Source: Portulaca oleracea
Lineage: Eukaryota; Streptophyta; Magnoliopsida; Caryophyllales; Portulacaceae
Length of the DNA: 64,000 nucleotides
Direction of reading: 5' to 3'
Assembly: GCA_029582165.1 (NCBI GenBank)
Contig: CM055880.1
Location: forward strand, 8,950,721-9,014,720
Shown: positions 1 to 10,426 of the stretch, in pieces
Layout of the letters: each line of letters opens with the position of its first letter
Position numbering within the stretch: position 1 is the first letter of the stretch
Made by a program: the position numbers and the translations under genes
Notes under the pieces: generated by a model
What the model saw: only the letters and a program-made list of their open reading frames with translations
What the model was told of the DNA's origin: nothing
Databases searched by the model: none

Positions 1-172
1 TGAAAAAAAAAAAACCCCCCATTTTCAGCCAGGACTTTATCACTTGTAGCATCTTCTCTTGGCTGGACTGATAAAGAGGACTTCATGGTCACTGAGTTAT
101 ATGTGTACCATTTCAATTTCATAGAACTAAACATCCTCTAGAATGACAAATTCTGTTTCTCCTAACTTGCAG

Positions 173-873
173 GGTCTCAGAAGGAGCAAAAGCGCACTAT
201 CCCACAGATAGTTGGCACAGTCTGGGACGCATGCTCCGCTCTCAAAAGGACCCCCGCGACAAACATCACTGCAATAGGGAGGGAAATGACGCGGGTTGCT
301 GTTTCCATCAAGGATGTCTTATGCGAAATGAAAGAGCTCGAGCCGTCTCCATCTGATCCAACCAACGAAGAATCAGAAGACCAACCACAGGCAAGCAATC
401 CTTCTGACGACGACGACGATGACGATCTGGGAAAAGACTTGTCACCCGAAGAGATGAAAGTCGCCCAGCTGGCAATCGGAGCTGTTTCTGAAGTCGTCAA
501 TGTCGTCAAGGAGCTCATAAGATCGATCACCGGTCTGCTCAAAAACGGCGGTTTGGTGGAGGAAAAAGACGGGGTGGAATCTCTTGAACAACTGCTGGCA
601 CTCTGCCGTGGTGTTGGAGCCCAGGTTGATGAACTTGGAGCTTGTCTTTATCCTCCACAAGAGTATTCTGCCATAAAGAAAGCTTGTGAGGATTTATCTT
701 CGAGAGTAGATGATATGCAGAAGGGATTAAAGAGCTTAAATGGCTCCATCGACACTTTTGCAGAAAGTTGCATGTCATTGAAGAAAGCCTTGGGGCTGCT
801 TACCTCAGAAATTTCCAGCACAACTGCTGTCGATATTGAACCACAGATGCAGAATCTTGCTGTAGGGCATTGA
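173..873 (+). CDS. Cyclin-D1-binding protein 1 (CCNDBP1/GCIP) homologue, last exon
   Basis: Only the 3'-terminal exon is in the window; bases 1-172 are intron, ending in an acceptor (cttgcag) at 172. The exon opens two bases into a codon and reads SQKEQKRTIPQIVGTVWDAC, then a conserved segment ending AIGREMTRV, so translation does not begin at the ATG at 286. An acidic Asp run (about 408-426) is followed by a helical C-terminal half with KDLSPEEMKVAQ and repeated Leu heptads; TGA is at 871-873. In animals this family (Grap2/cyclin-D-interacting) binds D-type cyclins and negatively affects cell-cycle entry. The plant members are single-domain helical proteins of unproven role. Identity rests on recognising the conserved WDAC...REM region. 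The gene is tail-to-tail with TatC. Confidence 0.85.
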
Positions 874-1879
874 CGACGTTGTGAGCAGCAACTTATGCTT
901 TGCAATTTACACTGGAGATCTGGAAAAGGAAATTAGCCTACCAAAGCAACAGTTTTGTGACTAGGAACTTTTGTCAATAGCAAGTAGTAGCTTCTATTTT
1001 TGGGTGCCTATTGACCTAATGCAATATATATGCACTTGTTGGCTTTTTGCCCTGTATACTTTGGTATCTAAGTTATTGTCATAGTATTCTGTCAACTTTT
1101 AACAAGATTACTTGAATTATTTAAGAATCTCGCAAGATAAGTTTGTAAATCGGCGTCGCTATACTAGTTGTACAGGGTCGTAGAGAATTTGACTTGATCA
1201 TCTAACAGAACAAATGATACAAGAAATCCCGATGTAGTCTACCAGAATCAACCTCTTCATGCACTCTCATGTATGAGGGAAAGGTTACCTACATCTGAAC
1301 CACCTCAGACCCCGCACTAGTGGAACTATAATGAGGTTCATTATTGTTGTAAATCTCAAATGATAACTACCTTTTTTTTTTTTTTGCTCATTTTAACCCA
1401 ACTCAAATTTACCTACTATTTTCAATATTTTTGCCAAAACTTACCTAAACTGTTACCGGTCAAATCCAAATTTATCCGGCCTTATCTTACCTCTAAATAA
1501 CACACCATTCCAAAACCTTGGCAGTTAAAACCTCATAACCTGTGGTGTGGTAAAGTTATAAAAATTGGTAAAAAAGAAGAAAATTATAAAATTTTTATTT
1601 CAAGCATTCCAATAGAACAGAAAGCTGGGTTTATAACAATTGTGGTGGGAAATTGGTGGGGCATGAGTTATACAATCAATCCCTCAGTTCTTTCTTCCCA
1701 CTAGGAATTTTCATCAGAAGCAAAGAATCTGCAGCTACAATAAAAGAAAGAATTATAACAGTTGATGTAGTACTTCATCTATGATATAATAAAAAGGTTG
1801 TCATTCTCTGATACAAAAAAGCTATATATGCACTACTATACAAACAAACATAGCCAGCATGCATCAGGGTATTAATGGA
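874..1879. other. Convergent intergenic region with two 3' UTRs
   Basis: About 1 kb between the stop codons of the cyclin-binding homologue (+) and TatC (-). It is AT-rich and holds no credible reading frame, RNA gene or repeat. Both 3' UTRs must lie here. Confidence 0.6.
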
Positions 1880-4800
1880 CTATCGTCCCGTGAGCTTGAC
1901 CGCCCATGCGCCACCGAGGTAAAGTCCAAGTAGGGGCCCGGCAAGAAGCATTTGGGTCAAGGGATCGGTTGATGGGGTAAGCACAGCAGCTGCAACGACA
2001 GCACCCACCACAACGTATCTCCATATCGATAGCATTTGATCCCCGGAAACTAGGCCGGTTTGTCCCAGAAGAAGTTGGATCACTGGAACCTGTAAATACC
2101 AATGGAAAGTCACTGATATCTCGTCTTCAATCGTAGAAAGGATGCCAAGTGACAGACTGACAGGAACGTATTCTGACAAAGACAGCTTTTTTGGTAGCCC
2201 TATAATGTTGATTAATGAGTTGAACTTACCAGAATAAAATAAGGTCCACAATACTACAGGAGAACATATTTATACAGTATAGCTTGCCACCGGATTTTGT
2301 GTACAAACGAGCAGATGGTTTTGTTTATTTAGCCTCAGACTTTGCCATCGCAGTTCCACAAAAAAGCACATAATTGTTTTGTAAAGAATTAGCAACTCTC
2401 TATTTCTTGTTATGACACTTACCCTATCTAGTTGTTCGCAGCTTCATCAACAAATACAGATAACCAAAAACCTAAAAATAAAGAAAACTGCATAGAACTA
2501 GTATGGAACACCCCGCATCTCAGGTGAAAAGTCTTACCAGTAATCTCTGTCAGTAAAGAAAAGTAGCGATTACAGTTATAAATGAAAAACAGTCGAAGAT
2601 TATTACCTGGAAGGACAAACCAGTGCTGAACATGAGGATAAGGACAAATTCGAAATACTGATCAATAGACCAAAGAGATTCGACAGCCCCTTCAGCGTAA
2701 TTTACGAAGAAATTCAATGCTGCTGGGGTAAGAACGAAATAGGAGAAGGTGATGCCGGCATAGAAAAGCACAGACGAGCCTAAAACAATAGGTCCTAGGA
2801 ATCTTCTCTCGGATCTTGTGAGACCAGGAAGCACAAATGCAATAATCTCATAGAGAATCACGGGACTCCCTAGAAGAAGACCACAGTATCCTGAAACCTG
2901 AAGTGCACATAAATATGTTAGCAGTTTGCAAGTCCATTTATTTTGCAAATACATACGGCAACGCGAGATTCTAAGAAGAAGAGGAACCAGATGATATTAT
3001 TGCTCAAAGATTTCAATTGATATTTGATCCCTAAAGAAGACAATTTAAAAAACAAAAGAAAGCACCACAAGGAAAAGCACTATTTACAGAATCACAGAGC
3101 TTTGCAAAAGATGGGAACTTGTTCGTATCAGTATAGCACTACTCAAAACAATTCTTATCCTTAGATTCCTTATCACTGTGGTAATGGAATACTTTCTACA
3201 TCCCCCTCCCCAAAGCAAAAGGAAAAAGGAACACCAACATTTTATTGATCTAACCATCTCTCTTACAGCTAATATGAAACTCACTATCAATTCCTTTACT
3301 GGCTTTAGCTTGTCAAAGAATCACAAGTTCACAACTAAGACTATCACTCATTTTCAAATCAGCTGACTGCACCAACTTCCATTTTCTTAACAGTCAATTG
3401 AACATCCAATCACCATGACAATCAAGCTTCCATCCAGATCTTTCCTTCAAACTTTTAAACGATTAAAGTTGTACTTCTAAACTCACGATAATTGCTTGGA
3501 AACAACATCAAAGAGTCCCCAGTTGAACTTCTGTCTTTCCTTATCACATTTCTCTTCACCTATTTCTTCTGCTTATGTTTTGTCAATGTCCTTTGTAAGA
3601 CAATCAATAATAACTAATCAAGAAAATGAGATTATAACAACCAACCCAATATCCTTCTGATTAGACAAACTATATTTAAAGGTAAATAATATGCAGAAAT
3701 CCGTTATGGTGTTGTTAATTAGGAATGTAACCTAAACAGTTTCCAGACTAGAATAGAAACAAGCTGGGTCAGGAAGATTTCCAGTGATATAGGAAACAAA
3801 AGCAGAAAAAGAAATCAGAAGTTACTTATATAGGAGGGAATTTACCAAATAATGTGAAAAAAAAATTTGGAACTACACAATGAACACATAAGCCACGAGA
3901 ATAGAAATAAGACTTGTAATTGATTTATGGTTATCCAGTCATTGCTCAGACATGGCAGATCAGCAACCACGGTCCTCCAGATGACTGTAATTAATCAAGT
4001 TGAGTAACACAGAGATTCTACTTCATTCTTTCAAATTACAAGCACGTGCCCAGGTAAACTACTGACGTATTCAATGAACCGCATAAAAGCAATCAAACTA
4101 ATTTATGCCCATCCTGAAGCAACAAGTAATTCCCTATGCAAGAGGTAACAAGTACCTTAAGTGTAGTGAAGAAGAACTCGCCAGGTGCTAGCTGCAGAAA
4201 CCGAACACCCTGCTCTTTGACCGGGGCTTCAAGTATCATAATCAAGTCCTTTGAAAATGCAAAACAGCCCAAAATAGCAGCTCCGACAGCCAAAACTGAT
4301 ACAAATATCCTCTGACGAAGCTCCTCTAAGTGATCAAATATGCTCATTTCTTTGTCATCAGGGAGAAGTTCCTTATCAGGATAAAGAAAATTATAAATAG
4401 GACTCTGAGAATTTTCGTCACCAATGTTGTTGGGCTCACCTGTACCAAGGACCAGTTCCAAATCAGCGCTTGTATTTGTCAGGAATCTCTCTTTTGTTTG
4501 GTGAGATTATGAGACAAACGTATGCTTATTTTGTAGCCATAAAAATAAAATAAAATAAAATAAAAAACTACCGTCTTCCAAAGTCCCAACAGACAAACTA
4601 GACCCGCCTGCTCCTCCATCCCATAAGGCCACGACTCATTGAATAAAATCTAACTATTTTTGTTTTATCAATGGAGGATGTTTCATATAAAAGAAAGCAG
4701 CAAGCTTTTCTCATGCATGGAAACAAGGTTTACTGCATCATAGTAAGACCTCGGCAGGTTGGTAAACAAACTAGAAGCCATTATAAGTCATACTAATATA

Positions 4801-6322
4801 CTATTATGCAGATCGGACAAGCATGGACACTCTCTCAATGTAGCATTGCCACGTTTAGCACATGCTGGATGATGACACTCACAAGTCATAACATGTCTCG
4901 GGTACAGCAAGAACTTTCATTCAATTTTCTCCATTTTCTTTTGGTGAATCCTGAATCTAAGTGTCCCTTGGGAAAAAGGATTAGATGTATAAGATGTTTC
5001 GATTTGAATATATCTTATTCCCATCCAGTCCTATATCTGTCCATGATATCAAACAGTTTTCAGGTTATTAGGTGCCATACAGCCAGCATCCATGTTAACA
5101 AAACATGAAGAACAGGTGCCCTACTCCTGGTTACCACAGTCCGACAAGTCTAGACTTGTCAATTTGGGTGGGCAGGTCGATTTCATGTCGGGTTTGGTAC
5201 GTCTCGGTTTCGGGTTTGGAAATTGTGTTCAAAACCTTAACTTCAGGAGGGTTCGGGCGATTCTCATGTCGGATACCGACGACATGGTCCAACTAAGATC
5301 AGTGTTCCTCTCCTAGATGGTTCAAACTAAACTAGCAATCAACTCTTTAAGGCATCCAACAAAGAGACTAACAATACGGGAACGCAACCATTGGCAAGCA
5401 AAAGAAACAAAGAAATTCATATTGTGTATTTCCATCATGAAACACGCACACATTTTCCCATACGAGGGCCTCTCCAAAATCATTCCTCAAAAATTAAAAT
5501 CTTCCCAAATCCCACTCTTCCTCCATCTGGCCTAATACCTCAACCCAAAGGCTTGAATAAGAAAAAACCAATGTCTAGCAACTCAAAACATCACTAATAG
5601 CCCATCCCCTACCTACCAATCTTCCACTACTAATCCCATCAAAACAAATCACATGAGAATTTGAACTGGTCACCCACAATTGAGTTCCTCCACTACTCCC
5701 AAAACACCATGATAAATCAGTCCCAAACTATTTGCAATAGCAAACAAACTCAAACACTATTCCATTCTGTGACATCTTCTAGTAATTCACATCCACGAAC
5801 ATCTATGTTCCAGCTAAAACAAGAAAATTCAAGTCGACTAGTTTGGATTTTGAATACCTCAAATAAGCAACGAGACATCCTCAGTATGTTCACACATCTT
5901 TCTATTATAAGCACCCAAAAAAGCAAACCCACACAAAATCAAACACGTTCGTTTAGTTCCAGCAAGCTCACATACCCATACAATCAGACAACATAAATCA
6001 CATCCAACAGAATTTCACAATTTGAGCTAAATCAACAAAAACCCATGATTAATTTAGCAAAACAAATACCGGGTCTATCTTCAACGCCAACATTGCTTAG
6101 TGGGATTTGCTCGTTTTCCCTCAAATCCTCGGCTGCGAAACAAACTGTTCTGCCCCATCTTCTGGGAAATTTTCTGGGGGAAAAACTAAGCCTCATACGG
6201 GGTCCCTTGCTTTGCGATAGCACGAACTTGGGGACTAATCGATGTGCAGAATTAGGGTAGAGAGGGTTGAAGTAGCAGCAGCCACTATTCAGACGTAGCT
6301 GAGACATCTGAACGGCAGCCAT
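1880..6322 (-). CDS. TATC: Sec-independent protein translocase TatC, chloroplastic; 4 exons
   Basis: Exons on the minus strand: 6322-6070, 4490-4156, 2897-2607, 2089-1880. Phases join cleanly to 362 codons, as expected for plant cpTatC with transit peptide. Exon 1 (84 aa) is a Ser/Arg-rich, acid-poor transit peptide starting [16 protein letters not shown]. Exon 2 carries the family signature [15 protein letters not shown], after which TM1 begins. Exons 2-4 contain six hydrophobic segments: [15 protein letters not shown], the [16 protein letters not shown] region, [14 protein letters not shown], the [19 protein letters not shown] junction, [15 protein letters not shown], and [17 protein letters not shown]. 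TatC is the multispanning thylakoid receptor that binds twin-arginine signal peptides with Hcf106 and drives delta-pH dependent transport with Tha4. The exon 2 acceptor is weak (caaaag at about 4491) but is the only one found that keeps frame. Confidence 0.95.
5143..5160. repeat. Perfect 18-bp palindrome in TatC intron 1
   Basis: GACAAGTCTAGACTTGTC is its own reverse complement. It sits inside intron 1 of TatC, followed by GGGT-rich low-complexity sequence. No element ends were found around it, so it may be chance or a relic of an insertion. Confidence 0.5.
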
Positions 6323-6840
6323 GGCTGTTGCTCTCGTGATATATCAGATAGCTGGGTGCAGAACAACTCCGGCAAAAGGGTTTTGGACACGAAATGCAGC
6401 AGACAACGAGAGATAGAGAGGGGGGAGAGATAGAGAGGGGAAATTGGGGAATTGGTGTTAGTTGGAAAGTTTGATCATTTTATTTGGTGGACGAAATTCA
6501 ATCCTTTGATATTTACTAGTAGTTCTTAATTACCACTAGTCAGGACTACATCTTGAAACGTGGCCGTATTCCGACAATGTTGTTTCAAAATTTTATTTTA
6601 TTTCATATTATCTGTAATTTTTTAAAACTATACCGTTAAAATTTAATTTTGCTTGACCTAAAAAGCACGTAAAAGAAATGGGCTATCAGACATTTCTCAT
6701 ATGCGTTTCGGCTGATCCCGAAATTGTCTGAACTCGGATTTTAGCTACATCTAAATGGTAATGGCAGTTTTTATCAGGCTCTATTCTTTGGATTGGTTCA
6801 ACTATCCATTTCAAACATATCCAAACTTATTCAAACCTTA
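6323..6840 (-). promoter_or_regulatory. TatC 5' leader and upstream region
   Basis: On the gene strand the leader at about 6412-6445 is a pyrimidine-rich CTCTCTATCTC-type tract, common in leaders of plant chloroplast-protein genes. No clear TATA box was found. The remainder is AT-rich with no other recognisable feature. Confidence 0.4.
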
Positions 6841-6845
6841 CATAA

Positions 6846-7494
6846 TGTTGGTTCAAAGGGAGTAAATGGTATATGAAACAATGGAAACTCGCTTGGATAA
6901 CGCTAAGAGTTGTGGTCTCGTATTCACTTTCCTTAAGAACTATTTATTATACCGTAAATGTTCAAAGGGACAAAATTTAGCACTTGTAACACTCAAGAAA
7001 TAGGTTCTCACTTGAATAACTCAACTATAGCTGCAGTCTTGACAAGAATGATGTTGTAATTAACTTAGAATTTGTGTCTCAAATAGCTTGGAATGTCTCC
7101 TATTTATACGAGACTTCCAACCCTAATGATATCCTTTAGTCAAAGGACAATCAATATCCTTAATAAGAGATTATATCCTTAATATAACCTTGACCAAGTC
7201 AAGTCATATAGCTATTGGAAGTCCTTAATAATCGTCCTTAATATTGATATCAAATACTAATTATACAAGATTATATAGTCGTTAGCATTAAAAACAGTTA
7301 TGGGTTCAACACGGTCCGTGTTGAGCCCATGACAGTTTTCTTTACTCTCTGGGGTCCAACACGACTCGTGTTGGTCTCAGACTCACCCGTATTGATCATA
7401 TTCTTGATATTTCACTTATATATGATCCTTATACCTGTTACATATAATTCCTTACGCTATATAATTAACTTATACTCTTGAAATAATTCCAACA
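6846..7494 (-). mobile_element. Solo LTR, 649 bp, of the palindrome-bearing non-coding LTR family
   Basis: The segment begins TGTTGG and ends CCAACA, and is flanked by the perfect 5-bp direct repeat CATAA (6841-6845 and 7495-7499). No internal region is present, so this is a solo LTR left by recombination. Its end (TCTTGAAATAATTCCAACA) and layout match the LTRs at 54374-55060 and 57869-58599. On the minus strand a TATAAATA box (7101-7108) lies downstream of two palindromes, CAACACGGTCCGTGTTG (7307-7323) and CAACACGACTCGTGTTG (7357-7373). Confidence 0.88.
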
Positions 7495-7499
7495 CATAA

Positions 7500-8199
7500 T
7501 TCCCAAAAAAACATCATAACTTATCCAAACCAATCCAATCTATCCACACCTGATTTTAATCAATCCAAAGAACATGAGGTAGTAGTATTTTTTACTTTTG
7601 GGAAAAATTGGGTAACGGTTTTGCCCAAATACCAGTGGCAAGTTTTAAATTCTACCTGTAAACCTGTTATAGAAGGTGAATGTGGTATTCTTAACTTTTT
7701 TGAAAAGTTTGTTGACATTAAAGACAACCTTTAAAGATCAATGATATTTTTTATTAAAATGAAAATTTGAGTGACATTTTTATCCAAACATTCTATTAGA
7801 ATATAACTGGCCAAAGTAGGGATTATTAAAATCCAATTTTCCTTTTTCCTCCCCCAAAATATACTACTTCCTCTGTTTTTGTTTAAATCTCATTTTAATT
7901 TCCGTGTCAGCCAAATTTTAAATAGTTTGACCATTAATATGTCTAACATATACAATGTTCTATTATACAAAAACACTATTATTAGATTCGTAATGAAAAA
8001 TACTATTATAAAATTATTATATTATAATTTTTTAATGAGATATGTTATGAGAAATTCTCAGTGAAAACAAATATTGAAGATCGTATAACATTTATTAATA
8101 GATCGACCTTTACTATTGAACAACAATATCTTTGACGTACCTATGTGACATTATTATACCAACAGTTATTAAAGAGGCAGTGAATCGTTCTCTGTGCTA
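7500..8199. other. Intergenic AT-rich DNA with a decayed Stowaway-like fragment
   Basis: Around 7866-8065 the sequence starts CTTCCTCTGTTTTTG and contains TTAGATTCGTAATGAAAAATAC, the inner motif seen inverted in the Stowaway-like MITE near 28.9 kb. Its right end is not recognisable. No gene was found in this stretch. Confidence 0.4.
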
Positions 8200-8452
8200 A
8201 CATGGCAGGCGAAGAGAAAAAAAATCGGCCCCATCCCAGTAACCCCGTTAACCTCTTCGTTTTTCTCACTGACCCAAGTTACAAGACTTTAGTTAGTTGT
8301 ATGTCATGTCAGTCATCAGCACATAGACCGGTTCATCACCCCCTTAACCACTGGGTTGGGGCCAATTTTTTAAAGTGGGTTAGTGAGAAAAATTGAGGGG
8401 TTAATGGGGTCACTGCGTTGGGATCGATCTTTTTTCCCTCCGCTGGGCACAT
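8200..8452. mobile_element. Foldback MITE, copy 1
   Basis: The two ends are imperfect inverted repeats of at least 55 bp. The left arm runs through ATCGGCCCCATCCCAGTAAC and TTTTTCTCACTGACCCA; the right arm through TGGGTTAGTGAGAAAAA and GGGTTAATGGGGTCACTG. A second copy lies at about 28045-28260. No coding capacity and no clear target duplication were found, so the superfamily is unassigned. Confidence 0.65.
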
Positions 8453-10426
8453 CAAGACAGAGACTAGTTCACCATCGACTTATTCACTATTGGTTCAATA
8501 ACATCACCTATATATAAATGTCAAAGATATCGGTATATTATAGTCCAATACCCCTAAATGTCAAATTCATTGGTTCTCCAATTTATCAAAATTTACCAGT
8601 TTTTATCTAAATTTACCAAAATTTAAGAAAACTTACCAAAAAATACCAAACTTAAAAATAAAAAAAATTAATATATTGACGTAAATTCACCAAAAATTAT
8701 CAGAATTTACCAAATATTATTAAAAGTTACCAAAATTTAACTTTTACTCGATTTTCACAAGCCCTAAACCACTGTTACTGGAAATGGCGGGAGTACACAA
8801 TACGCAGTCCAGTCAGTCTAGGCAGATGCACTCCGTACTCCGTAGTACTTTGACTTCCTTCAATTGAAAAACCCCCCAGTCATCCACATCGCCGCAACCA
8901 CTGCCTGAATCCTACCACCGCCACCGCCGCCGCCCATCAGCCGCCACGCTGCCCATCAGCACTCCGACGACTGGGGAACGGAAATTTGACGACTGATTTG
9001 TGAGTTTTCATACTTTCATTCTTTGATTTTCAATTTTAGGGTTTACAATTCACTATTTCAATTTTAGATTTTCATTCCAATTTGGTAAATTACTGAAATT
9101 TATAATTTGTGAGTTGTGGTTTGTGATTGCAAAATGTCAATTGACAACAACAATAACCTCAATGTCATAACCCGAGTTCAGTTGCTTATCGTTGATTTCA
9201 TACACATAATCGCAAAAAAGGAGAAAAGATTTTCACTAGCTCATAATGAAGCTAAAGACGATTAAGAGTTTAAGCGTGTGGAAATATCATTGGGAGTATT
9301 GATTGAACTAGATACTAAATAACCAAGTCAAAGAAACATCCTGAGGGTTTGTATGAAGCAAAAGTCATATACTCATATAGCAGCATACGATGAGGACTAC
9401 GTCCTTAGTATAATTTTTTTGTACAAGGTTCTAAAGCACGTGGTCAGGGATTGTGAAGTTTTAAAATACTTTCAATTGAGATGACAGGTAAATTGTCATT
9501 GTGATTTGTTAATAATTAAACATTTTATGACTGATTATTGTGTATTGGTTAGGCAAGGATTTGTGAATTGTTGAATATTTTGTTGTGATTTGTGATTTTT
9601 CTTTTGTGTTTTTATGTTGTTTTCAGTGAGTGACAAAGTGTTGGGTATAATATGGACCATTCTAATTCAATTTTACGATACTATGCCTAAAAAAGAAAAC
9701 AACCGGAAAGTAGCGGACAAGATAGAGAATGCGTTTGACTCAATTACCAATGAGTCTATCATGTATCGATGTCAAAAAATGAAACTACGTAGTGATCAAT
9801 TATAATAGTTGACTATTGAAATATTTGACGGTTTGTCCAAATTTCTTTTTCGAATAAATGATGATTATTAGCTAATTAATAAATTAATTTGTGTAAATGA
9901 GTCAATGTGATTAAATTAGGGTTTACAATTTATCAATTGGATTATAGGAACGGTGTTGAATTCGATTTGTTAATTGAATGCCGGACTAATTTTCTATTTG
10001 ATTTTGGAGTTTTTTAGGCTTTGAAATACTTGCTACTTGCTAGCTTATTGAAACATTGAATGCTTTATTTGCCAGCCGGTCAACTTATTGGTGATTCAAT
10101 TTGTTGGTTAAAGTAGGATTTGAAATCCTTGTTTTCATGGATAATGTTAAATTCCATTTTTGATAGTTTTTTTCCCCGTATATTTTTGCACCAATGAGTG
10201 TGAATCTTAGACCCGCCACTGTTTCTCAATAGAAACTTAATTAGGTGGGATGAAATTATGTTTCCTGATTGAGCATTGTTTGAAGATCTTAGACCTAGTT
10301 TTAATTGGTGATTATTACAACCTGTAATTTCATCTAACAGTTCCGTGTCGTGGAGCGTTGGATTGGTGGGTGGCTGATTATACGACACACTCAGCTGGCA
10401 TTGTTCCTCGTATCAAAGTCGAACGC
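8453..10426. other. Region upstream of ORC4, with a possible dead gene relic
   Basis: 8560-8760 is built of repeated 'aaatttaccaaaa'-like words. 8880-8960 is a CCGCC-rich stretch. From about 9134 a degraded frame (MSIDNNNNLNVITRVQLL, then stops at intervals) runs to about 9480, and a 63-codon frame lies at 9614-9805. I recognise no family in either. They could be an old transposase or a captured gene. The ORC4 promoter must lie within the last few hundred bases, but no TATA box stands out. Confidence 0.3.

Noticed and set aside
286..288. ATG as start of the cyclin-binding homologue
   Set aside because: Conserved family sequence (WDAC...REM) continues upstream in frame to a splice acceptor, so this Met is internal.
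10358..10426. Upstream in-frame start for ORC4 (MDWWVADYTT)
   Set aside because: Plant ORC4 begins close to the LILLRSRL helix; the ATG at 10427 gives the usual length, and the extra residues are not family-like.
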